Below, piece by piece: positions 25,108 through 33,338 of a stretch of DNA of 64,000 nt. A model generated the notes under the pieces. The model did no database searches and was not told the DNA's origin. It saw only the letters and a program-made list of their open reading frames with translations. Positions within the stretch are counted from its first letter, which is position 1, and each line of letters opens with the position of its first letter. The stretch is from Geobacillus stearothermophilus ATCC 12980. Its GTDB lineage: Bacteria > Bacillota > Bacilli > Bacillales > Anoxybacillaceae. The stretch lies in contig NZ_CP128494.1 of NCBI RefSeq assembly GCF_030369615.1, positions 2,623,501 through 2,687,500 of the forward strand, read 5' to 3'. The translations under genes were made by a program, and so were the position numbers.

Positions 25108-26418
25108 TTACGCCGCATGTTTCCGTTTCGTTGCGGACGGCCGATCGATCATCAAGCCAAGCGCAGCGCCAATCAGCGCAGGGACAACCCAGCCGAGCCC
25201 GACTGAAAACAGCGGCGCCCATGAGAGGAGCGGTTCTAACCATGCCGTCTCCAGCCCGATCGTTTTCAAACCGTCATACAGGCTGAACATGCCGGTAAAG
25301 AGCAACGCCATCCCGTACACTTTCGCCGAACCATGGTAAAAGCGGCGGAAAAACGACAGGGCGACGAGCACGATCGCCAATGGATACAGCATCGTCAACA
25401 CTGGAACGGAAACAGCGATCAACGCATTTAAGCCGAGGTTTGACATCAAAAAGCTAAATAAGGTTAATACAATGACATACGTTCGGTACGAAACAGTCGG
25501 GGTGAGCTCTTGAAAGTATTGCGCACAAGCAGCGACTAGACCAACCGCCGTTGTTAAGCAGGCAAGCGCCACGATCACGCCCAACAGCAACTTCCCTCCG
25601 CTGCCAAACAGCAGCGATGACACGTATGACAATAGCTCGGCTCCGTTGGCAAATGAGCCGACACCAGCCATTCTAGCACCAATGGTGGCAATACCGCCAT
25701 AAACGAGCGCGAGTCCCAATCCAGCGATCAATCCGGCTTGCACCGTGGCTTTTGCCTGCAACGCCGGCCGGTCCACCCCGCGGTCACGGAGCGCATGAAT
25801 GACGACGATGCCAAAGGCAAGGGCCGCGATCGTATCCATCGTTAAATACCCTTCCAGCATCCCTTTCACAAACGGCGCCGAGGCATACTTCTCAGCCGGC
25901 ATCGCCTGTGGGTCGTCAAGCCGGATTAAACCGGTAAGGCAAAGCACAGCAATGGAAAGCAGCAACATCGGCGTCAACAGCTGGCCGATTCGATCCACAA
26001 GCTTCGAGGGGTTTAAGCTGAGCCAGTACACAAGGGCGAAAAAGAGACCCGTAAACAGCCACATCACCAAAGATCCGCTCTCAGGGAAAAACGGCTTCGC
26101 TCCAATTTCATAGGCGACGCTAGCCGCGCGCGGAATGCCGAAAAACGGGCCGATCGCCAAATACACAGCGAGTGAAAAACAAAGGCTGAACAGCGGATGA
26201 ACAGCGTTGCCGAGCGAACGGATGCCGTCTTTGGTGAACGCCACCGCCGCGACCGACAACAGCGGCAGCCCAACACCGGTGACGATAAATCCAAGAACCG
26301 CCGGCCATACGGCCGTTCCCGCTTCCATCCCTAAATACGGAGGAAAAATCAAGTTGCCCGCGCCGAAAAAGAGGGAAAAGAGCATCAATCCAGTAAACAG
26401 CACATCTCTCGTTTTCAT
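25108..26418 (-). CDS. brnQ: branched-chain amino acid:cation symporter
   Basis: About 436 residues, 12 membrane segments. The family start LMLFSLFFGAGNLIFPPYLG is present, with LALVYGGIATIGA mid-protein. Imports Leu, Ile and Val with Na+ or H+. GGGGGATAAA precedes the ATG at 26418. The upstream region carries a 10-bp inverted repeat (26488-26520) that may be an operator; CodY or an Lrp-type regulator is a guess from Bacillus relatives. Confidence 0.92.
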   Translation of the reverse strand: MKTRDVLFTGLMLFSLFFGAGNLIFPPYLGMEAGTAVWPAVLGFIVTGVGLPLLSVAAVAFTKDGIRSLGNAVHPLFSLCFSLAVYLAIGPFFGIPRAASVAYEIGAKPFFPESGSLVMWLFTGLFFALVYWLSLNPSKLVDRIGQLLTPMLLLSIAVLCLTGLIRLDDPQAMPAEKYASAPFVKGMLEGYLTMDTIAALAFGIVVIHALRDRGVDRPALQAKATVQAGLIAGLGLALVYGGIATIGARMAGVGSFANGAELLSYVSSLLFGSGGKLLLGVIVALACLTTAVGLVAACAQYFQELTPTVSYRTYVIVLTLFSFLMSNLGLNALIAVSVPVLTMLYPLAIVLVALSFFRRFYHGSAKVYGMALLFTGMFSLYDGLKTIGLETAWLEPLLSWAPLFSVGLGWVVPALIGAALGLMIDRPSATKRKHAA

Positions 26419-26487
26419 TTTATCCCCCATTTCTATTATTTCGAAAAAGAATTTAATATTCTGGTATATAATAAAACAATAGTGTTA

Positions 26488-26520
26488 ATTAGGATAACAG
26501 TCGATTATTATTATCCTAAT
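26488..26520. promoter_or_regulatory. inverted repeat upstream of brnQ
   Basis: ATTAGGATAA and TTATCCTAAT, a perfect 10-bp dyad with a 13-base spacer, about 70 bases upstream of the brnQ ATG; no T-run, so an operator is more likely than a terminator. Confidence 0.5.
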
Positions 26521-26660
26521 CCTTTATAAATATTAAACTTTTTTAACTATTGCGTCAACCAACTTCCACCCTTTCGCCCTTGCAGCCCTCAGGCAAACGC
26601 CTTGAAAAGCTAATGGCCCTCTATGGTCAGCCAGCGGTGATCCAAACAAGGCGAGGCGAC

Positions 26661-26694
26661 AAAAAGCGCCCCGAAAATCCGGGGCGCTTTTTGT
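26661..26694. terminator. bidirectional terminator downstream of the amidase
   Basis: AAAAAGCGCCCCG / CGGGGCGCTTTTT, perfect 13-bp arms including A and T tails. Confidence 0.9.
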
Positions 26695-26739
26695 CATGCC
26701 GCAGTAGATCCGTTATCCACTTTTTAGAAAAGGGGCGTA

Positions 26740-28086
26740 CTATTGAAAATAATGGCGCATGGCGTTCACGATGGCCGTCGTCACCGCTTCTTGATAACCG
26801 TTTGTCGCCACAACCGCAGCGTCCGACCGATTGCTTAAATAGCCGAGCTCAAGCAACACGGACGGCTTCTCGTTTTCTCGCAACACGTAATAGTCGCCAA
26901 AGGCGATGCCGCGAAACGGCAATGCGGAAAGTTGCCTGAACAGCCCTTGGAACGATTGCGCCAATTCGTAATCCGCAAACCGATCGTAATAGTAAATGGT
27001 GATGCCGGACGCATCTGGATCAGCGGCGCTGTCGTAATGCAAGCTAATAAACGCGTCCGCCTGATACAGGCGGGCGGCGGCAACACGCGCCGACAGCGGC
27101 ACATACTCATCGCTGGAGCGCGTCAGCACGACGCGAGCGCCGTAAGATTGCAGCTTGTTTTTTAGAAGCCTCGCCGTTCCCAACGTCAACTCCTTTTCCT
27201 TAACGCCAGCGACACTTTTCGCACCGCCGTCTTTGCCTCCGTGGCCAGGGTCAAGGACGATCGTTTTTCCGGCCAGCGCCTGAACAGGACCGCTCGTCCA
27301 GCTGTCTGCATAAAGGCGCGAGTCGCTAGGCGCGATGATGGAAGGCAGCGAGCGGCCAGCCGACTGGGGCACTTCCGCTTCCTTTTCATTGGCTTGTCCA
27401 CCCTTTACCTGCACATACGCGGACGAAACCCAGCCACCAAGCCCTGTTGAGGAGGCAATTTTGTACCATCCCGGCTTCTTTTCCACAATGTCAACTTCTT
27501 CGCCACGAACAAGACGGCCGATCCGCGGGGCGTGAAGCGACGGTTCAGCTCGCACGTTGAGTGAATCGGCGGCCACCGTTCCAGTCTGTTGTGAAATCGA
27601 GCGGGCCTCGGCTGGCGCCAAATACGATGCAGCGGCCCAACCGATGGCGTCTTCCGTCACGACCTGTTTCCAGCCGCCTTCTTCCCCAATCACCAACACC
27701 GTTTCCCCTTGCGCCAAATGTCCGATAATTCGCCCGTCTCGGCTCGGCTCTTGGCGAAGGCGGAGCCGGTCTTCTTGCACGACGGCTGTCTCTTTTGCCA
27801 ACGCGACGTACCGCGCCGCGAGCCACCCGGTCCGATTTTTCTCCCATTCAATTTTCAACCAACCGTCTTTCACATCCACCAACCGGTACACGTCACCGCG
27901 GTGGACGCTTGCCACCGGGTGGTACGGCACCCCCGGCCCTTGGCGGACATTCACGCGATCCGCCGTCACCACCGCCAGACGCTTCGTTTCTTCCGTTTCT
28001 TTTTCTCCTTTCACTCCCGACGGCCAAAGGACCGCCAGCAACCAAAGCAAACAAAACGATGCGGCGAGCCATCCCCCCCGCCTCAT
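26740..28086 (-). CDS. secreted N-acetylmuramoyl-L-alanine amidase with SH3b repeats
   Basis: 448 residues. Signal peptide (ASFCLLWLLAVLWPSGV), three bacterial SH3 (SH3b) repeats at about 38-95, 100-155 and 168-228, then an Amidase_3 domain: VLDPGHGGKDGGA, zinc His/Glu, SLHYDSAADPD, and VLLELGYLSNRSDA with the catalytic Glu. It cleaves the lactyl-amide of peptidoglycan; YrvJ of B. subtilis has this layout. GGAGGGAGCGCGC precedes the ATG. Confidence 0.92.
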   Translation of the reverse strand: MRRGGWLAASFCLLWLLAVLWPSGVKGEKETEETKRLAVVTADRVNVRQGPGVPYHPVASVHRGDVYRLVDVKDGWLKIEWEKNRTGWLAARYVALAKETAVVQEDRLRLRQEPSRDGRIIGHLAQGETVLVIGEEGGWKQVVTEDAIGWAAASYLAPAEARSISQQTGTVAADSLNVRAEPSLHAPRIGRLVRGEEVDIVEKKPGWYKIASSTGLGGWVSSAYVQVKGGQANEKEAEVPQSAGRSLPSIIAPSDSRLYADSWTSGPVQALAGKTIVLDPGHGGKDGGAKSVAGVKEKELTLGTARLLKNKLQSYGARVVLTRSSDEYVPLSARVAAARLYQADAFISLHYDSAADPDASGITIYYYDRFADYELAQSFQGLFRQLSALPFRGIAFGDYYVLRENEKPSVLLELGYLSNRSDAAVVATNGYQEAVTTAIVNAMRHYFQ

Positions 28087-28383
28087 GCGCGCTCCCTCCT
28101 AGTTCCCTCTCATTCTACTATATGGTTCGCGCACAATAGGCCATTTCCTGTCTGTCGGCCAGGAAAACCGCTCGACAGAACAGGCGCCGCCAACGTCCAT
28201 GAACCGACAATGAATGCCCTGTTTCCGCACAATGTCCTCCAGCGCGACAGCCGCCAACAAACAAGACGCGAATGCTGCCGAGAACGCAACAATGGCGCAA
28301 ATCCCGTCTGCACAAGCGCCCTTCGATGCCTCAAATTGGCGCAATCGCACGGCTGCCCCATTTCCTCACAAGCGCCCATCATA
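28087..28383. other. 297-bp gap, no supported gene
   Basis: A minus-strand frame (28350-28099) is open for 83 codons but has no ribosome site or family resemblance. Presumably the amidase promoter region. Confidence 0.45.
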
Positions 28384-28415
28384 GAAAAAGAGGATGCCTC
28401 GTGTCGAGACATCCC
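28384..28415 (-). terminator. terminator of SEC-C gene A1
   Basis: On the minus strand GGATGTCTCG / CGAGGCATCC then TCTTTTTCT, nine bases after the stop. Confidence 0.82.
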
Positions 28416-28423
28416 CTTCCCCT

Positions 28424-30544
28424 TTACACCTTGGCGGATGGCCGGTCAAACCGAACAAACGCCTCCATGTAAGGAGCGGCCTGCGGCGGGTAGACACGTT
28501 GGACGGCCGCCAATGCGCCGTTGTTGGTGAACGCGGCTTCCAAGCACATGCCGGGCTCGACGTACGATTTCACCGATAGCGGCAAGCGCCAGTGGAACTG
28601 TTCGCCCGTCTCCAACCAGCGGATCACGGCCTTTTCCCGTCCGACGCTCACCACCTGAAACATCCCGGTTCGATACTCCTCTTTCCTTTCTACCATTTCT
28701 TTACAAATAATGTCAGCCATCCCCATTGGCAAATCAGGGCGATGATACAATCGAAGAAGGCGGACCGCTTTTAACAACGACTCCTGCAATTCCGTCACGA
28801 GTTGGCGCACGACCCGGGCATGGCTTGTCCGATAGCGGCCGTCCAGCCATTTCGTGAACGCCTGAACGCCGCTTAATACTTGTTTCGCTCGATTGATGCT
28901 TATGTCAGGAGAAAACATGACGTAGTGAAATGCCAAACATTGCTGCCAATGGCGTGCTTCTAGCGCATCCCACGATGACAGCGGCGTCGTCTGCAAGTAA
29001 TGGCCGACCGCCGTCACACTGAGGCGGTATTTCGCTTTCGTCGCCTCTGATTTTCCTTCCGTTTTTTCTTGGTAAAAACGGACGAGGTCGGCGCCGAAAA
29101 AGCGCATTTTCCATTCCGCCGGCATGGCAAAATATCCGCCCTCATCGAGCCGTTGCAATACTTGAACAGACGTTGTCCGCTTGATCTTAGGCGTCACAAA
29201 TGGCGAGAGCGGCAAACCGTAGCGGGAACGGATGCTGTTCGTATCGACCATCACCGGACTGCCTTCTTGGCGGAGAAGTTCGAACGCATGGTACTCATAT
29301 GCGCGCAGCCATTGCTCCACTGTTTCCTGCTCGCCGCTCATGGCCAATTCGTGAACGGACCGTCCCCCCCATTCTTCATGCGGCACATGCAGCGTCTGCT
29401 CTAGCATCACCGCACTGTTGGCCACGAGCGCCATATATGACGGCTCACTCGGCGGCAACTGGACGTCGTATGACAGCAACTTCACTCCTTTAGGGACAAG
29501 GTGTGTCTTCGCTGACCGCGATACAACCGTCGCCGGCAGCCCCATTGCCTCAAGCGTCTTCGTCAGCACCCTCTCGGCGTCCGCATCAAAGGTGAAGAGC
29601 GTCATCGTCCGCCCCTGCCCCTCTACAAAGCCGGCTAGTTCGTTCAGATAAATCGGGCTGGAGGCAAGATCATCGTGATATTCATACATCACACCGCGCA
29701 ACGAACCTTTGACGGCTTCATCAGTTTCCTCATCAACAATCACGATTCCATTTCGTTCCAGCTGACGGAGAGCGTTGCGCGCATCGGACATGTCGTAGAT
29801 GACCGTCCATTGTTCAACTGCTTCCGTCCCGCGCTCCGATAATGAAGAAGCGCCGAGACATGCGCCGACAATATCAAGAAAATGGGAAAATGCCAGCTTT
29901 TCGTACGGCATGTTCGTCTCTTGGAGAAGAGTGCGTATTTTTTCTTCGGCCTCCCCTACCTCATTCGGTCCGACGATGGCAACAGCGCCTTGAATATAAT
30001 AACCGTCGTCAAACGGTTCGAGGAATGCAAACATACCGCCCCATGGAACTACGTTCGGCATCATCTCACAAAATGGCAGAAACAACGTTTCCCCCGTCAA
30101 TCGATCGACCACCACTCCTCCATCTTCACGGCGGTCGACAAACTGAACGAGGCGCGGAACAAGCTGAACCCATCGGTCAAGCATGTTTCGCAGCTCCAAC
30201 GATAAGCGACGCCCTTTCTCGCGTCGAAACCATTCAACGCCGCGCATCCCGTTTGGGAAACGGTGAACGAACAAGTACCAAAGCGTTTCGAGCGGCTCAA
30301 GCATCTCACCTTGTTTCGTTTGCCGAACCGCCTGGCGAAACGCATGTTTTGCCGCTCGCTGTTCAGCGTACGGCAGCACCTCGTCCAAGAAGCGGTGCAC
30401 TCGTTGCGACAGCTCATACTTCTGTTCAAAAAACCGATGTTGCCGCGCCCTTTTCGCCTCTTCCTCCATCGCTTTGTTCATGCAGCATTTTTTATACTTT
30501 TTCCCGCTCCCGCACGGACACGGGTCGTTTCGGCCGACCGACAT
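28424..30544 (-). CDS. large SEC-C motif protein, paralog A1
   Basis: 706 residues. The start (GRNDPCPCGSGKKYKKCCMNK) is the SEC-C zinc motif known from the SecA tail (CPCGSGKKYKKCC). The rest is unlike SecA. A short G-x-T/S-x-H-E-x-A segment followed by WLRAYEYHAFELL (about residues 395-425) recalls the toxin-binding type domain seen in other SEC-C proteins. Closely similar to A2 (33339-35534) over its whole length, e.g. WGGMFAFLEPFDDGYY and NSIRSRYGLPLSPF. GGAGGGAGCCGT supports the ATG at 30544. Divergent from the pRiA4b gene. Function unknown. Confidence 0.85.
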   Translation of the reverse strand: MSVGRNDPCPCGSGKKYKKCCMNKAMEEEAKRARQHRFFEQKYELSQRVHRFLDEVLPYAEQRAAKHAFRQAVRQTKQGEMLEPLETLWYLFVHRFPNGMRGVEWFRREKGRRLSLELRNMLDRWVQLVPRLVQFVDRREDGGVVVDRLTGETLFLPFCEMMPNVVPWGGMFAFLEPFDDGYYIQGAVAIVGPNEVGEAEEKIRTLLQETNMPYEKLAFSHFLDIVGACLGASSLSERGTEAVEQWTVIYDMSDARNALRQLERNGIVIVDEETDEAVKGSLRGVMYEYHDDLASSPIYLNELAGFVEGQGRTMTLFTFDADAERVLTKTLEAMGLPATVVSRSAKTHLVPKGVKLLSYDVQLPPSEPSYMALVANSAVMLEQTLHVPHEEWGGRSVHELAMSGEQETVEQWLRAYEYHAFELLRQEGSPVMVDTNSIRSRYGLPLSPFVTPKIKRTTSVQVLQRLDEGGYFAMPAEWKMRFFGADLVRFYQEKTEGKSEATKAKYRLSVTAVGHYLQTTPLSSWDALEARHWQQCLAFHYVMFSPDISINRAKQVLSGVQAFTKWLDGRYRTSHARVVRQLVTELQESLLKAVRLLRLYHRPDLPMGMADIICKEMVERKEEYRTGMFQVVSVGREKAVIRWLETGEQFHWRLPLSVKSYVEPGMCLEAAFTNNGALAAVQRVYPPQAAPYMEAFVRFDRPSAKV

Positions 30545-30669
30545 ACGGCTCCCTCCTTGAATCAATTTCGTTTTCTAATTTCTATCACCATTATTATTAT
30601 TTTGATTCTTTCAGAAACAGGTTAAACTATAAGTATACAAAAACAATCCTAAAAAAGGAGACGATATTC

Positions 30670-31386
30670 ATGGAAGAGAAAAGACTCATCGACTTGATCG
30701 ACGAATTGATGACGAAGCTTAATTCAACGAAAACTTCCCATCCGCACGGTCGATGGACGGAAACACCAAAAAGCAAAAGCACGACATCAAAGAAACCGCG
30801 TCGCTCCAAAACCGCCTATCAGTTAAAAATATCCTTAAACGGCATCCGCCCGCCGATTTGGCGGCGCGTCCTTGTTCCCGGACATGCGACATTTCACGAG
30901 CTTCATCTCATCATCCAAGAAGCGATGGGATGGGAACAAGCCCATTTATACGAATTCGATTTCGGAAGCGTTCTCATCGGCATCCCTGACGGCTGGGATT
31001 CGTTTCAGCTGGAAAAAGAACTGATGGACGCCCGCCGCATCCCATTACAGCAATGGCTGACGGAAGAAAAACAAAAGTTTCTATATATTTACGATTTTGG
31101 CGACTACTGGCGCCATACCGTCACTGTTGAAAAGATTGAAACACTCCCAAAACCGTTGGAACGCGCCGCTTGCCTGAAAGGAAAACGGGCGTGCCCTCCC
31201 GAGGATTGCGGCGGCGTCTATGGCTACCTGGAGCTGCTGGAAGCGGCGGTGCAAAAAGACTCTCTTGCCGATCCCGAATTGCGCGAGCTGGTAGACTGGA
31301 TGTACGACATGAAAGGCGAAGATTTTGATCCTGATGCCTTTGACGTCGAGGAAGCGAACGAGCGGCTGGCCTATATCCGATTGTAA
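30670..31386 (+). CDS. plasmid pRiA4b ORF-3 family protein
   Basis: 238 residues. After a charged ~45-residue N-terminal extension, YQLKISLNGIRPPIWRRVLV and FHELHLIIQEAMGWEQAHLYEF open the family domain; FLYIYDFGDYWRHTVTVE and CPPEDCGGVYGYLELLEA close it. The family is a frequent passenger of mobile or accessory regions with unknown activity. AAAAAGGAGACGATATTC precedes the ATG. It sits between SEC-C genes A1 and B1, and SEC-C proteins and this family are known to co-occur. Confidence 0.88.
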   Translation: MEEKRLIDLIDELMTKLNSTKTSHPHGRWTETPKSKSTTSKKPRRSKTAYQLKISLNGIRPPIWRRVLVPGHATFHELHLIIQEAMGWEQAHLYEFDFGSVLIGIPDGWDSFQLEKELMDARRIPLQQWLTEEKQKFLYIYDFGDYWRHTVTVEKIETLPKPLERAACLKGKRACPPEDCGGVYGYLELLEAAVQKDSLADPELRELVDWMYDMKGEDFDPDAFDVEEANERLAYIRL

Positions 31387-31389
31387 CGC

Positions 31390-31437
31390 ATGCGAAAGAA
31401 GGTATCCGTCATCTCTCAAGGGCACCTTCTTTCGCAT
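31390..31437 (+). terminator. long hairpin after the pRiA4b gene
   Basis: ATGCGAAAGAAGGT / ACCTTCTTTCGCAT, perfect 14-bp stem with a 20-base loop, no proper T-run. A terminator or an RNA-processing site between convergent genes. Confidence 0.6.
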
Positions 31438-31472
31438 CCATCTGTCCTTTGTTGCCTGCTTTGTCCATCGCC

Positions 31473-32808
31473 TTACAAAAATCCCCGTTCAGCAAACGTC
31501 TCCCAGACGAGCTCCTCGAGCTCCTTGCGCAACTCAGCTGCATCGACTCCTTCAAGCAACCCGTCCTTTTTCCATGTTCGGATCGCTTTGTCGATCAAGC
31601 GATGGACTTGATCAACGTCCCAGCCCTCGCAATCAAACAACTCCTCAACTTGGTCAAGCCATTCCTCAATCGCACGGTCCAGCTCATCGCCATCCTCCAT
31701 CCCACCGTCGTCGAACCAGATCTCATCACCGTCATCCCCATCGTCAAAGAGCCACTCATCATCATTCTCGCCCTCATCATCTCCATCATCGAGCAACTCT
31801 GTGCGAAATAAAAACAATTCCATCACAGCGGCTTCCACTTCCTCTACAGGAACGCCGTAGTGTTCCGCAACCTTTTCCATATTGACAAATTCTCTTCCAG
31901 CCATTTCACTCGCCAAATAACGAAGTGCAGCCGCATACACAGCAGGATTCTTGATGACCGGTTCATCCATTACGCAATATGCGCGCCAAAGGAACGCAGC
32001 CTCGCTGAGCACTAGGGAGGAGGTTGTTTCTTCCTTTTTCTTTAATTCGCGAAAAAACATCATCTTGATCTCGATCCCCCCAGTCCTTTTCGCTCAGCAG
32101 CTGCCACAACAGCTCATGGACCGCTATTTCAAGCAATTCCGGAAACGACTCGCGCAAAAACACTTCACACGTTTTCGTATCCGGATTCCATTCCGCTTGA
32201 AGCGCCCGCGCAAGCCGATCCTTCCCGCTCTTTAGAATCGGCAGCACCTTCATGAAGTACGTCCACTCGTCCCCATGCGGAACGAGGCATCCTACTAGCA
32301 CGTCCCCCTCCCTAGCAGACGGAAGCTCCTCCGGCGTCAAAAAACGGACGTACTTTTCTTTTCTGGTCAACAGATCGCGTACAAGGAAACGCCGCTCATC
32401 CTCGATATGAATGATCTCGTCAAACGACGGAACCGCCTCGTCCCATCGCTTCAAATGAGTTTGCACTGCTGGACGCCACCGCGTGCGGCGCCGGCTTCTC
32501 ATATAGGCTGAAAAAATTGTCATCCCTTTGTCATCAACGTGTCTGTGAAAAATCGCCCAGTTCGTCAGCAATAAATTGGCGCTGGTCTCCAGCTCGTTAG
32601 GAAGCCCTTGAAATGGAGAACCAGACATCATGAAAGCAAGCTCTTCCTCATATCGCTCTAACGCAAACGAAAACACATCTTGCATACATTTGGCCACTTC
32701 ACGGTCAATTAGAGATTCTATCGATACTGCTTCTTTCTTCCCACAACAATGCTTGTACGTTTTCCCACTGCCGCATGGACAAAGATTGTTTCGCGATGCC
32801 TTCACCAT
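31473..32808 (-). pseudogene. SEC-C motif protein, paralog B1, frameshifted
   Basis: The front (32808 leftward) starts MVKASRNNLCPCGSGKTYKHC and runs parallel to B2 (35831-37117). At a T6 run (32057-32052, minus strand) the frame breaks: DDVFSRIKEKG replaces the expected DVFRELKKKEE, which continues in another frame to AERGFL at 31473. One T too many explains it. The C-terminal part has the very acidic stretch (DDGDDEGENDDEW) typical of B paralogs. Either a recent pseudogene or a homopolymer error. AGGTAGCTAT upstream of the ATG is a weak ribosome site. Confidence 0.85.
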
Positions 32809-32904
32809 ATAGCTACCTACTTTCTTTGTATCATAGTCATTGAACGTTCTCCCCCTCTACGCTAACGCTCGGGCCAGCTAAACACTTTGGGGAGACATTC
32901 ACGA

Positions 32905-33112
32905 TCAACGTGTGATGGAACTGCTTTCAGCAACACATATCGCAAGCACTTTGGGACTTCCGCCGCTCATGTCGAGAACATCGATTCGCATTCCATTTTT
33001 TATGCCTAACCAAAATCCTGGTTCTTCACCAAAAGGTGTCCTTGGCTTTTTCAAAACATGCCATATTTCCTTCTCCAAGGAGAAATCAGCCAATCCATGA
33101 TTTTCATGCCGG
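32905..33112 (-). pseudogene. C-terminal fragment of an unknown gene, cut by an IS605 end
   Basis: The minus strand reads HENHGLADFSLEKEIWHVL, then PRTPFGEEPGFWLGIKNGM and VLDMSGGSPKVLAICVAE to a stop at 32905, with a protein-like composition. Upstream (33113 on) the frame enters an IS605-type right end (GGAGTGTCAA), so the front was lost at an insertion. I do not recognise the protein. Confidence 0.45.
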
Positions 33113-33185
33113 TTGACACTCCGCACTCCTAAAGGTGTAGGATTCTTGGATCATTCGCGTCCTCATCCGTTTCTCGGTAAAACGA
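33113..33185 (-). mobile_element. solo right end of the TnpB-type IS605 element
   Basis: TTGACACTCCGCACTCC and CGCGTCCTCATCC match the right ends at 3600-3653 and 41825-41885 with a few substitutions, including compensatory changes in the terminal stem (CACTCCTAAAGGTGT). No tnpB or left end is attached: a relic, or the end of a small derivative. Confidence 0.72.
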
Positions 33186-33338
33186 GAAAAACCCTGCTTC
33201 TCAAGCACACGTTATGGTGATGGCCCAAAATCCTAAGAATAGAATATGAATGACTCTTACCATTGGGCTTGCCTGCATAATGGAGAATCATAGAGGCCGA
33301 GCCGAGAGAAACAAGCGCCCCGTCATTCATCGGGACGC

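Noticed and set aside
28099..28412. Two overlapping minus-strand ORFs of 83 and 100 codons between the amidase and SEC-C genes.
   Set aside because: No ribosome sites, compositions typical of chance frames in GC-rich DNA.
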